Positions 9,498-19,837 of a DNA stretch of 64,000 bases are shown here, piece by piece (within the stretch, counting starts at the first letter, position 1; each line of letters starts with the position of its first letter). The notes under the pieces are model-generated. The model did no database searches. It worked only from the letters and a program-made list of their open reading frames with translations, and had not been told where the DNA came from. The position numbers and the translations under genes are program-made. Source of the DNA: Pseudocercospora fijiensis CIRAD86 (lineage: Eukaryota; Ascomycota; Dothideomycetes; Mycosphaerellales; Mycosphaerellaceae); NCBI RefSeq assembly GCF_000340215.1, contig NW_006921536.1, forward strand, positions 3,263,016-3,327,015, written 5' to 3'.

Positions 9498-12400
9498 TCA
9501 GAACGTGATCTTCCACCCGCTGCCAATCTTGACAGCAGGATCACGGACAACCGCCCAAGCAGCCTTGCCCTCGACCTTCTTGTGGAAGTCAAGCGGGACT
9601 TTTCGTGCCGCCGCACTCTTCTTGCCAGCTGCAATGTCTTCGCTGACTTCCACCTCCGTCCTGTCTTTCCATGCATCGGGTGCTCCGACAACGATGATCT
9701 TCTCGACACGAACCTTATCCATCTCTTTCAAATACTCCTTCGTCTTCTTCCCGCTCGTGCTCACATCCTCGCTCGTCAAGCTCGAAGCTTCGCCATTGTA
9801 CACAAATCGTCGATGGATGTATGCGCCGTCCTGGTAAGCGTACGTCTCACCGTCGTCCAAGTACAGAGTGCCTTCTGCGTCACCCGAATGCCCGAGTACG
9901 ACGACGAGCGTGACCGGGTCGTACATCATGAGTCCAGAGCTCCTCCTCGGTCTGTCGCGACGAGGAATGATGTGACCGCCACGCATCAGCAATGGAATCG
10001 TTTCCAATGGCGACGAAAGAGCCACCTCGCCCGGACCTTCGTACGTCCAGAAGTCGAAATAGTCGTAGTACTTCTCCTTGTCAGCAAGGTAAACAGCTTG
10101 GCCCTGCTGACCTTCCTTAGTCACGGGCTTAGCGAGAAGACCAAAGCTACCCAGGTAGAATTGATCATCAATTCCAAAGCCCTTCTCATCACCAGGGAAC
10201 ATGTAGTAGTTCGGTCGCACGATAGGCGCGCCCGTGACGTGAGACTCGTGGAAAGCCGTGTACCACGCGGGTAGCAAGCTGTATCGCAAACGCACAGCTT
10301 GCGTGATGATTCCTGTGTAAGGCTCACCAGCCAAATATGGTTCTCTGCGACGCGTGTCGATGTGAGCATGTGCGCGCATGAAAGGATACCAGATTCCAGC
10401 TTGGTACCACCGCGTGAGCAGTTCTTTGCTCGGATTGCCGAAGAAGCCACCAATGTCCGCGCCTGCGAAGGGGAAACCTGTGATGCCCATGCTGAGTACC
10501 ATTGGGATGGACGCTTCCAAATGAGACCAATCCGCTTGATTATCACCTGTCCACATGGCCCCGAGACGTTGGCTACCCGAGAAGAAAGCCCGCGTGAGGA
10601 CGAACGGACGCCGGTTGTTTTTCTCTTCTTCTTTGTCACGAGCGAGGAGGCCTTCGAAGGTGGCGTTGACGAAGGTCATGCCGTTGATGTTGTGGATGTC
10701 CCGGTGTTCCCAGCCACCGTGATGGACATTGTCCTTTGGCATCGTGACTTCAGGCCCATTGAATACGGATGGCTCGTTCATGTCGTTCCACAACCAGACG
10801 TTCTTGGATGTGCCAGGGAACTTGCTGTATTTGAATAGTCCTGCAAACCACTTGCGAGCGGCTGGATTGAAGCAGTCTACCCAATGACTGCTTCCAGGCC
10901 AGCACCAACCTTCGTAGATGCTTCCTTCTTTGTTGTGCACTGCGAGATCTTTTGATTTCAGTTCGTCCACGACGTGGTAGCCGCCTTCGTTCTTGATGTG
11001 TGGGTCGATGATCACCACAAGCTTCCGTTCATGCTCGTCCAGCTGCTTTTGCATACCGATTGGGTCGGGGAATGTCATGCCATCCCAGGTGAAATATTTC
11101 TTGCCATCAGTGTATTCGATGTCAAGCCAAATCACGTCGTATGGAATGCGAGCCTTGTCGAACTTGCGATCTACATCCTTGACATCCTCGTCCGTGACGT
11201 AGTTCCAGCGACATTGGTGTGAAGCGATTGCAAAGTGCTGTGGAAGCTGTTGCGTGCCGGTGAGCTCTGTATAAGCACCAATAACATCCTGTGGTGTGGG
11301 TCCAAGGAAAACGAAGATATCGAGTAGACCGGACTCACTGATCCAGTGCGTGTTAGTGGTGGTCTTGCCAGCGATTCCGAGACTGAGCGGGTTTGCGATG
11401 GAAGAAGTCTTGGTGATATCGACCCATGTCTCGGCGCCATTGAGCCAGAAAACACCAACAGCAGAATCTTTCTTCTGTGCCTGCATGAATGGAATGCTTC
11501 CATACAGCGTCATCGGGCTATCCATCTCGTATTCGAAGACATCGCTGTTGTGCATCCTGTACGGCTGCGAAAACTGGCCATCGCCGCCGCGGGTCTCCTT
11601 CAGCGCCAATGGACCAGTGTGCTCGGAGATGCCATAAACATACTCGTAGCCAGGGAAGGACACGTCCAGAGCGACAGCTTCCGGGCCTTTTGGCTTCGTG
11701 TCGGTGTTTCCACCAAATGACTCCTCCCACCATGTGCTCTCATCGTCAGCCGCCTCTTTGTCGCTCTCAGCAACCACAGCTTCGTCTCCCTTCTTCTCTG
11801 CATCCTCCCCTTCCTTTTCAGGCTCTTTCTTCTCGACCTTTTTGCGCCAGTGCTCCACATTGAGCAAGCCACGATCGTTGAGTTTGATGTGAGTCTCGCC
11901 ATCACGCTTGAAGTCAATGCTCAGCGGTGAATGCTTGATGACTGCTTCAAACTTGCTGGTAGGTCCATACTTGACAATCGTGGTACCTTTCTCAGCATCC
12001 TTGTCGAGTGCTGCGCCGGTACTGACAGTGGTGCCTCCAACGATTGCCCATTTCTCAGCTTCATTACATCGCTGCTTTTGAATGTCCTTGCGGTCATGTC
12101 GAAGCTCAATCTTTCCCTGCTGCCGCCTTTCCTCGTCAATGGTCACGCGAGCAACGCCGGATTCATAGAATGATATTGTGACGGGAAGCCTGACGCTCTC
12201 GTCGCTGTTGATGATCTTCTTGTATACAACACCCGTCAAGATGCCCTGGCTAAATTTTATGGTCGATCGATCTAACGTATATGGAGATTCCCAATTGGAA
12301 TTGGACGTCGCTGTGTCGGCGTATAATCGATTCCGTTTACAGAACCCGGATTGATCGCAAGTCTTGAAATCTTGATGCTTCACCATCACTGTATCAATGT

Positions 12401-12549
12401 CAATGCCTGACTTGTGTAACCTGGTCCGGCGAGCATTGAGAGCTCAATGATCAACAAGGGACGGCTGCAAGCTTACCGGCCGGCGTGATGAGATAGCATA
12501 TTGCCACGAGCAGAAGCAGAATGCTCCGCCATGAGCCACTGAAGGCCAT
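9498..12549 (-). CDS. Glucosidase II alpha subunit (GH31), ER glycoprotein processing
   Basis: Two exons (12477-12549 and 9498-12388) around an 88-bp intron (GTAAGC to CAG) encode 987 residues. Exon 1 encodes an N-terminal signal peptide: a short hydrophilic start, then SILLLLVAICYLI. The mature part opens with VKHQDFKTCDQSGFC, the hallmark start of glucosidase II alpha. A charged, Glu/Lys-rich low-complexity insert lies near residues 200-260. GH31 landmarks are WLDIEYTDG near residue 443, the nucleophile motif WNDMNEPSVF near 560, and GDNQADWSHLEASI with the acid/base region near 638. The enzyme removes the two inner alpha-1,3-linked glucoses from N-glycans in the ER and so controls the calnexin cycle. 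It normally pairs with a PRKCSH-type beta subunit, which is not in this window. The length matches the family (about 900-1,000). It is intact, with no frameshift. Confidence 0.96.
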
Positions 12550-13068
12550 ATTCGTCTACCTCGCTGTCGTTCTCTAGGAACAACAACTACATGCGGTGTT
12601 GTCTCTGGGATTTCAGACAGTTGTCCCTGTGCTTGACCAGACGCGATTGGGCGAGCATTGAGAACGAAAGTCGTGGATCGATTGGCCCAGCGATGATGCA
12701 AGTGAGACAACAGCTTCAATCATGCTGCAAGTGCGATGCAGAGCTATGGATGAATAGGAAGGTGTGAGTGTGTAGATGGAGAAATGCCATACCACATGGT
12801 GTAAATGATCATAATCAGGCATTTTTTCTGGTGCTCGCAGTCTCCAACACTTCAGGTTCTTCCCAACACGACTTTCGACCACTGCCGACTGCTCCACCAC
12901 GCTGCCCCTGCGTCCCGCTGCGAAGCTCACCCCGCGGCGGCGGTGTGCCAAAAATTCAGAATGTCTGAACAGCAACCTCCAATCTTCAAACACCTCAACC
13001 CAAAAGACCGCGGACACCTAACAACAGTGCTCCGTGAAAAAGCCAAAGAGAAAGAAGCATCAGACAAC
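12550..13068. promoter_or_regulatory. Divergent promoter region between glucosidase II and NDP kinase
   Basis: A 520-bp intergenic stretch separates two genes transcribed away from each other, so it must hold both promoters. An in-frame ATG at 12961 with no stop before the NDP kinase start at 13069 could move the kinase start upstream. Pyrimidine-rich tracts occur near 12,880-12,940. I see no clear TATA box. Confidence 0.5.
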
Positions 13069-13700
13069 ATGTCTTCATCCGAGCAGACGTATGCTTAGAC
13101 CTTTCCGTCAATGGCGGGGAAGTGAACAAACACTGATTTTTGCAAAGCTTCATCGCTGTCAAGCCAGACGGTGTCCAGCGTGGCCTCGTTGGCGACATCA
13201 TCTCCCGCTTCGAGAAGCGTGGCTACAAGCTTGTCGCCATCAAGCTCGTCACTGCCTCTAAGGAGCACCTCGAGAAGCACTATGAGGACTTGAGCTCCAA
13301 GCCATTCTTCAAGGGCCTTGTTGCCTGTGCGTAGAGAAAGCTGGCATCATTTGGAGCGACTGATCACTAATAATGGCAATAGACATGGGCAGCGGCCCCA
13401 TCTGCGCCATGGTCTGGGAGGGCCGTGACGCTGTCAAGACTGGCCGTGTTCTCCTCGGCGCTACCAACCCACTTGCCTCGTCGCCAGGTACCATCCGTGG
13501 TGACTACGCCATTGTAAGTTTGAATCTCATCAACGCCTCATCTCGCATGCTGACAATTGACTCCTTAGGACGTCGGTCGCAACGTCTGCCACGGTTCCGA
13601 TGCCGTCGAGTCCGCCCAGAAGGAGATTGCCCTGTGGTTCGATAAGAGCGAGATCCAGAGCTGGAAGTCTGCCAACCACGAGTGGGTCTACGAGAAATAG
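13069..13700 (+). CDS. NDK1: Nucleoside diphosphate kinase
   Basis: Four exons (13069-13088, 13148-13326, 13383-13513, 13569-13700) with three introns of 55-59 bp encode 153 residues, the standard length. All introns are GT-AG and preserve frame. Signatures are [15 protein letters not shown] at the N-terminus, the Kpn-loop region, and [16 protein letters not shown] with the catalytic phospho-His at position 118. The end is [10 protein letters not shown]. The enzyme moves the gamma-phosphate from ATP to other NDPs through a phosphohistidine and works as a hexamer, mainly in the cytosol. The ATG at 13069 gives a protein of standard length. An in-frame upstream ATG at 12961 would add 36 residues (see findings). 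Confidence 0.96.
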
Positions 13701-14001
13701 ATGCAGAATCATATTGACAAGTAACGTGACAAACGAGCACATGCTGGCACGGTACAGCGATGGATAGAAAAAAAAGAGGACAAGGCACACACGCTTCGCA
13801 GCATTCGAGACGGCAGATGGACATGCTTGCTCAATTCTGTCTACCTCTAGAGCACGGCATGTAACGTCAAAAATGCGACACGTTGATAAGCCAGCCACCC
13901 GCTTTGGGTATGCACACCAATATCAATTCATCACCTCCAGTCCGGGAACACGACCATGCGACTTCGTTGTAATGCTATTTGGCAAGAACTGACTTCTGAT
14001 A
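13701..14001. other. Convergent intergenic region
   Basis: 300 bp between the 3' ends of NDP kinase (+) and the acidic protein gene (-). It presumably contains both 3' UTRs. A run of A residues occurs near 13,770. No gene is seen. Confidence 0.4.
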
Positions 14002-14979
14002 CTAAGGCTCGGCATCGCAAATCATCATGCTAGCAAGCTCCATTTCAAGAAACTGGTCCTCGCCTTCTGGTGGCTCGCCCATTTCGGATGGGTCGCAATC
14101 CATGTCTTGATCACTCTCACATCCAGAATCTCGATGCGCGGAAGCTCGGTCCTCATCTTCGTCCAACATCGAAGTGTCGTCTTCGTTGGACAAGTCTATC
14201 ATGCTGCTAGCATCTGAACTCTGACACTCGCCAGGGGAAACAGCATCATTCATGATCTCGTCAAAATCACTGCGAACATGTTGCTGGAGATATTCGTCTA
14301 ATAGCAGGAGCTCATCGATATCGGACGTAGCAATCAAGCAGAACATGAATGGCGTGCTTTCTCGAAGTCGCGACATCATGCCATCCTCGTATTCGTCGAC
14401 ATGAGCTTTCCGCAGCGCCTCCAGCTCCCGCAGCTCATCTGTTGTCCAGCGCTCGACACTTCCTGAGAAAATCAAGCTTTCAGCTCTTTCAGTCATGTGT
14501 GCCACGAGGTTCTGATGGAGTTCTTCGCCGCTCCTTCCTTTCGAGAACCGGCTATTGCGCAGGAATTCCAAGATACAGCTCACTAGCCTCTGAACATGGC
14601 AGCGACACGGTATCCCGACCGCATATGCAGTTCCGACGTCGCGATCCATCATTTGGACAAGATTGCAGCAGCCAGGTTTGCTGAGAGCGTGGGCTATGAA
14701 GTGCTCGCTTGCGTTTCCAGTGCAGATTACGGTTCGCCGTGAGCCATGAAAAGGCATTCTGCAGTGGAAAATGGGAACAGAGTACAACGCTAGAGGCACA
14801 CGGCTGGGCCAAGTACAGTCACAACAACTTCTCGACATTCTGAAGATACTGCAATTGTCTCCTCGGAGGCAATTGATCTTCAAGGTCAAGTAAGACATGC
14901 TTGGAAACAGCTCGAGCTGTGAACCCTTTCGATCAGTGCCTGACAAAGACAAAGCTTTTGAATTGGGACTTGGCTGCAT
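14002..14979 (-). CDS. Acidic-tailed protein of unknown function
   Basis: A single open frame of 325 residues from the ATG at 14979. The N-terminal half is Cys-rich (CCDC near residue 52, GCCN near 102, CRCH near 128). The middle is helical and charged (TTDELRELEALRKAHVDEY). The C-terminal 90 residues are a strongly acidic, Ser/Asp/Glu-rich tail (SNEDDTSMLDEDEDR). I recognise no domain. The Cys spacing could suggest metal binding, but the pattern is not a standard finger. Because the first 60 residues are compositionally odd, the true start could be a downstream ATG or involve an unseen intron. It is divergent from the paralogue-2 gene, across a 480-bp intergenic region. Confidence 0.6.
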   Translation of the reverse strand: MQPSPNSKALSLSGTDRKGSQLELFPSMSYLTLKINCLRGDNCSIFRMSRSCCDCTWPSRVPLALYSVPIFHCRMPFHGSRRTVICTGNASEHFIAHALSKPGCCNLVQMMDRDVGTAYAVGIPCRCHVQRLVSCILEFLRNSRFSKGRSGEELHQNLVAHMTERAESLIFSGSVERWTTDELRELEALRKAHVDEYEDGMMSRLRESTPFMFCLIATSDIDELLLLDEYLQQHVRSDFDEIMNDAVSPGECQSSDASSMIDLSNEDDTSMLDEDEDRASAHRDSGCESDQDMDCDPSEMGEPPEGEDQFLEMELASMMICDAEP

Positions 14980-15460
14980 GCTGCAGCTCTACCTTCTCGA
15001 CCGCCAAATAAGACATTCCGGTATATATCTCACCTTCAACGAGCGGGCATCGTCCTCCTCTGCTCTCGATTCGAGCAGGTGGAATTCTCCTGGGGAAGTC
15101 ACAGCTCGGAGGATGGGGAGTGCATTTTCTGCCTGTTGCCGACTTCCCTTCCCTGCGACCAGGAAGAAGTCGAGACAAAGCTTGCTGCAGCTACACTCCG
15201 CCGTCTTCTTCTTTTTCCAACCACAACACTAAGAAACATACATTCCAGACGATTCCGGACAGATCATCCAAGCTTTCTATAACACAAGCCTCGCCATCGT
15301 ATCTCGTTCAACAACCTGGTATCGCCGTTCATCATCGTTCGAGCTCGTAGGTTACCGTATTGCTGGTTGTCTTCATCATTCCTCCGCGAGAGCTCACGAC
15401 CGTCTTTCGCTACCGACCTTGCATTTCTCCAAATCCCTATTTTGAGCGCTCTGCGAGCGC
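14980..15460. promoter_or_regulatory. Divergent promoter region
   Basis: 480 bp between the acidic protein gene (-) and the 2EXR-like paralogue (+). The stretch 15,190-15,440 is pyrimidine-rich on the plus strand, as is common just upstream of fungal start codons. No specific binding site is recognised. Confidence 0.4.
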
Positions 15461-16560
15461 ATGATACAGGAGCAACTCACCAGACATACCATGGCATCAA
15501 AGAAAAAGGCGGAACCAAAGCCACACTTGCTGCCATATATCAAGAAGGAAGAAATTGAGTCCAATCTGCCGTCAAATGCCCTTGACAGCTTCAACGATGC
15601 TGATCACAACCCTGTTGGCAATCCCGAGGTCTTTCCAGGCGATTCCAATAATATCCTTCTGGCTGCGGTGTCCACGGCTTCTACGCTGTCCATCGTTCCG
15701 ACAACAGAAGCGCCGCGGCCATTGCCTCCCTTCGACAAGGATTTTCCTCCAGTGATTTGCCAAAAAATCTACAAGTTTTACATGGAAGCCGTCCGCAATA
15801 TCTCAATGGAAGAATCCGCAATCTCTCAACGGAAGTCGAACGCCATCTCTCATTGATATCTGGTCAAATCGACACGGCTCACATCGAGATTTCGATGCAT
15901 AAACCCGGGCACTTACACCGTCGCAGCCGACCTGAGCTGTACCGCATGAGGCCGAGGGCTTGGTCCAAGATCACATATAAGCAGAAAGACAAGAGCAATC
16001 CTCAGATGTGGGACCGTCAACTCAAGAGATGGATACCACGTCCACCAACTCCTATCGCACTGCTTCTGACCTCGAAGGAAATCTACCACGAAGCACTTCC
16101 CTGCCTGTACGGCAACGGGACGTTCGAGTTCAACTCGTTACGAGAGCTCAAACTCATCCTTCCAATGCTTGGCGCAGGCCGGAAGGCACTACGGTACATT
16201 TCCGTTCTCGAAGGTGTTGTACCGGGCAATGCCTTGCGCGAGACTGTATCGGTGCTTCAAGCTTGCAAGGACCTTCGTATGTTTGAGCTTAGTCAACAGT
16301 CCATCTGTGGGCATGGTTACACCTTCAGCCTTGCGAAGGAGGCCACGCCAGCCTCTTTCTTCGAGTGCATCTCGCCTCTTATCAAGGTCTTACACTATTC
16401 ATATAAGGTCGACCATCCCAAGTGGAATGTCTTAGACGTCTTGAAATTTAGCGACTCGTGTACTGTTTGCGGACAGAATAAGGATCTTCGCAGGGAGCTG
16501 AAGGCGTTGATTGCCCGAGACCTCGACATCACGTACGATCCAAAAGAAGACAGGCCATGA
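15461..16560 (+). CDS. Fungal 2EXR/F-box-like protein (paralogue 2), frameshifted
   Basis: The 5' frame starts at ATG 15461 (or 15491, which has the better Kozak context ACCATGG) and carries a basic tail, a Pro-rich linker and VICQKIYKFYMEAVRN, matching the LPxELRxxxFNFYME box of the gene at 4,523-5,503. It stops at 15856. The remainder continues in a different frame to 16560, with PELYRMRP, PIALLLTSKEIYHEALPCLY, YGNGTF and ILPML in the same order as the paralogue. The switch point is a 23-bp imperfect tandem duplication at 15793-15838. Counting one copy restores a single frame of about 358 codons. No GT-AG intron explains the switch. The gene is therefore probably a recent pseudogene, or yields a truncated protein. 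A predictor may annotate only the 3' frame. Confidence 0.7.
15793..15838 (+). repeat. 23-bp imperfect tandem duplication causing a frameshift
   Basis: Two adjacent 23-bp units (15793-15815 and 15816-15838) both begin CCGCAAT and share CTCAA and GGAAG at the same spacing. They match at 19 of 23 positions, with three of the four mismatches in the last three bases. Twenty-three is not a multiple of three, and the duplication sits exactly where the coding frame of the host gene changes. Confidence 0.8.
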
Positions 16561-16973
16561 GTCGCAACACCTGCATGAGGGCGTGGACTATGATGGTGGC
16601 TTGGAGAGCACTGGGGTCTTGTGGCGAGGATGAGAGATGATCTGGTGGAAACGTGCTTCTAGACGAAGTTTGTTGCAGCGCGTGCATAGCTCTCTTCGTT
16701 CGTACCAGTTGTCTACTCATATTCAGAAAACATCAAAGGCGACCACACTTTCCACCTGACCGTATAACGATACATGTATACTGTCTATCGCTGCATCTCG
16801 CTTACCATGGATCATTTCCAATGCTCAGTATCAAGATGATCCTGCAGAGTATCACTCACCGAAATCCCGCTCCCCTCGAACCCAGAATTGAGACATCGTC
16901 ATATGCGGCGCCGAAAGAAAACGGCAATACCTTTATGTTGACTATCGATTCCATCTCCCTCCCTTTCTTCGTC
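16561..16973. other. Convergent intergenic region
   Basis: 413 bp between the 3' ends of the 2EXR-like paralogue (+) and the MFS transporter (-). No gene is recognised. Confidence 0.4.
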
Positions 16974-18969
16974 TTACAAGACATATATGAAATCCTCATT
17001 CTTCAAATCCGTAGTATCATGCAAAGCCAAATCATTCTCCACTTCCTCCAGAACCTCCTCTCCTCGAACCTTCTGCATGGACCTATCGACCAAATCCCGA
17101 GGCTTTCCCAACTGTTCTCTTCGTCGACCGTGATGGACGTTCAAAAGGTTTAAATACATGCAGATTAAGCTGTGAAGCAAGAGCGTCAGCATGTGAAAAT
17201 CTCAAAGCAAGGGTTCGGAGTTGAGTTTAGTTACCCTGCTAGAACTGCGACTAAGATGAACATGCTCAGACTTGAGAGGAGACCTTTGTGGTATAAGGGT
17301 GCTTGGGAGGTACTGTACATTTGTGGACCGATGACCTGGATTGGAGATTTGGTTAATGAGGGGACTATTGAGGAGGGTTGAGTGATACGTACATTGCCGG
17401 TACACATTCCGACGACGAGGACGGCAGTCGTGCATTTTCTTTTCGTGTCGCCGGCTGTGTTTTGGGCTTGCCAGGCGAAGAGGAGTGGGGTTATGCCTGG
17501 GAACAGAGAGGTCTGATTTTTCTTTAGCAGCAATCACATACATATATCATGAACGCCAACGTACCAAGTACCATCCAAAGAGCAGAATCCCTCGGTTTCC
17601 TGGAGTATGAGGGATTTTGAGCATTACTATTATCCCGGCTATTGTTGGAATGCAGAGGAGTGCGATGACTAGACCTTTCGAGCGGAATTTCGTGGCTAGC
17701 CAGCCGCCTCCTAGGGTGACGATGATTGTCACAGCGCCGAAGGGGAGATTGAAGAGGATTGTTTGGAATTTGTTGTAGCCGAAGGACTTGATGATGAGGG
17801 AGCCGAAGGTGCCCATGCCGCCGCTTGGGATACTGGTTCGGGAAATTCAGAATCCTGTGGTCTTTTCGCAGAAATTAAGGAGGACTTACGAAACTGCTGC
17901 GATGATGAAAAACCAGCAGTATGTCTTGAGATCGTAGAAGACCTCATAAACATGATCCCATCGCCACTTTCGAGTGACAATGCCCATTTGGTTTGATCGC
18001 AAACGTTCCACAGCGACGATCTTCTCGGGTTCAGTCAGGAATTTCGCTGTCATTGGGGAGTCTGGCATCCATATGAAAACGCTGATGGAGTACACTACGG
18101 TAAGCAGGCCGCAGAAGAGGAATATGATCTGTCGAAAGCGGATTAGCTCCGTGCACAATTCGCTTCTGAGTACAGCGGCTCGCGCATACCTGATATGGGA
18201 AGAGTGTTTTGCTGTGGATGTGGCCTAGACCATACGTGAAGAGGCTGCCCACCTAGCAGATCTCTCAGTGATATGCAGATAGGGTATGCTGAAGATCGGG
18301 GACGATCTCACAATCAGTGTTACGCCGTTCATACTTGTCCAGAACATTGTTCGATGAGTCTGCTCGCTACGACGCCACCACATCTGCGTGACAGCAATAC
18401 ATGAGGGTGCTGTTGGAGCGAGCCGGTCAGACTTGGTGTGGTCGAGTTAGTGGTTCGTCAAGCTCACCGATCAAGGATTCAAACAATCCAAGCATGAATC
18501 GAAGCGCGAGTAGAGACCGAAAGTTTGTGCAAGCGCACATGATGCACAATGTCGAGCCCCATAAGAACACAGCTGAGGCGATCACTTTGCCAGTCGGCAG
18601 CTTGACCAGTACAAAGGCCGCAATAGGTTGTGCGACCAACTGAGCCAAATACAGGATCGAGCCAAGCCAGGAATATTGTTTTCCGACCAGATGTGCATCT
18701 TGGACGATTCCGAACACGGAGGTGTAGGATAGTGTTGACTTGTCCAGCTGCTGGAAGAAGTAGGCTGCAAGTATGATGGGTAGAATGCGTGCATCGACTT
18801 TTCGCCGAACTGCCTTCTCTTCGTCCGCTGAAAGGGTGACTCTACCGCTGGCCTCCGCTTGCTTCAGGAAGATGGCAGCGGCGTCTGTAATAGGCGATGA
18901 TGGTGTCCTCGCAGGCTGGATGGTGTCGACTCGCTCGACCGCAATCTTGTCGGCTGTTTTTTCAGTCAT
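16974..18969 (-). CDS. MFS transporter, anion:cation symporter family (Dal5/Tna1-like)
   Basis: Eight exons (18468-18969, 18312-18409, 18190-18252, 17890-18128, 17565-17832, 17393-17512, 17235-17335, 16974-17169) join in frame into 528 residues. All seven introns are GT-AG and 52-65 bp. The N-terminal cytosolic tail precedes KVDARILPIILAAYFFQQLDKSTLSY, the typical first helix of allantoate/nicotinate-type permeases. FRSLLALRFMLGLFES is the helix-4 signature, MWWRRSEQTHRTMFW follows helix 5, and WMPDSPMTAKFLTEPEK lies in the central loop. The end KNEDFIYVL resembles the usual NxxFRYxx tail. Members take up allantoate, nicotinic acid, pantothenate, biotin or other organic anions with protons; the substrate here is not predictable. 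An in-frame ATG at 19071 would add 34 residues. The gene is divergent from the oxidoreductase at 19,838, which suggests a shared pathway. Confidence 0.93.
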
Positions 18970-19837
18970 CTTGGCGGCCTCGTGGAGAATCAGGATCAGA
19001 GGTGGGAATATAGAGCGAGATGTACGTAGCAGGGCTGTATCGCTGGCTCGATGGTGTAACAGCGGTGCCATCTCAGGCTAATATCTGGACGGAACCACAG
19101 CCAACCGGAACTCAAGTGCAGATGTTTACCTTGGATACACAAACCCGTAGTACTGACTACGCAGCTCCTACAACAAGAACATCCCTGGAATCAAACCAGC
19201 GGCAGACTATAGACGACTACTACCTCGCAGAACTTCGGATGTTGATTTCCTGCCGTGTAGTGAATACCCCGCAGAATACTTAATGTCGTCCGGGTCCCAG
19301 TCGAACTCTGAGCTGACTACCGCGCCTAATCTCAACTTTCAAGGCTCATCGCAACAAGATATCTTGATTATTTATGCATTTGATGTTGAGACACGATAGA
19401 TCCTAGTACAGTCATCCGGATTTCATCTGTCAAGCCGGGTTGTGATCTGTCGAAGCACGATGGCATAGAAGGAGAGTGAGTGTAGTGTAGCTGCCAGGAT
19501 GGAGAGGAGAAGTCGAGGCGAAATGCCAAGACACAAGCTTTCGCCGCGCCAAGCACGGTCTTCGACCGCAAGTACTCCTACGTCGCTATACAATCATCCG
19601 AACGAGCGACATCTGCATCATGCGGTTTGCAAGCTCCGAAAAAAGCCATACTGGGCTCGGACGCCTAGAGCCTCACAGACTTCATCCGGGCATCCTGGCA
19701 AAGACAATTTCTGAGCAGCTCGTCGAGCTCACACCGTGTTTTCACCGCGCTGCTGGATCTTGATGGCAAACGCATAAATATTGTTCTGGATAGATTGATG
19801 CGCATGAGCTCGCGGCGTCCCGAACTGACGGATTTCA
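18970..19837. promoter_or_regulatory. Divergent promoter region between transporter and oxidoreductase
   Basis: An 868-bp intergenic stretch drives the transporter leftward and the oxidoreductase rightward. Short frames here (19,020-19,283 and 19,499-19,714) have no recognisable protein content. Shared regulation is plausible from the arrangement but not shown by any motif I can identify. Confidence 0.45.

Noticed and set aside
9582..10838. Long plus-strand frames over glucosidase II
   Set aside because: They are antisense to a strongly supported GH31 coding region.
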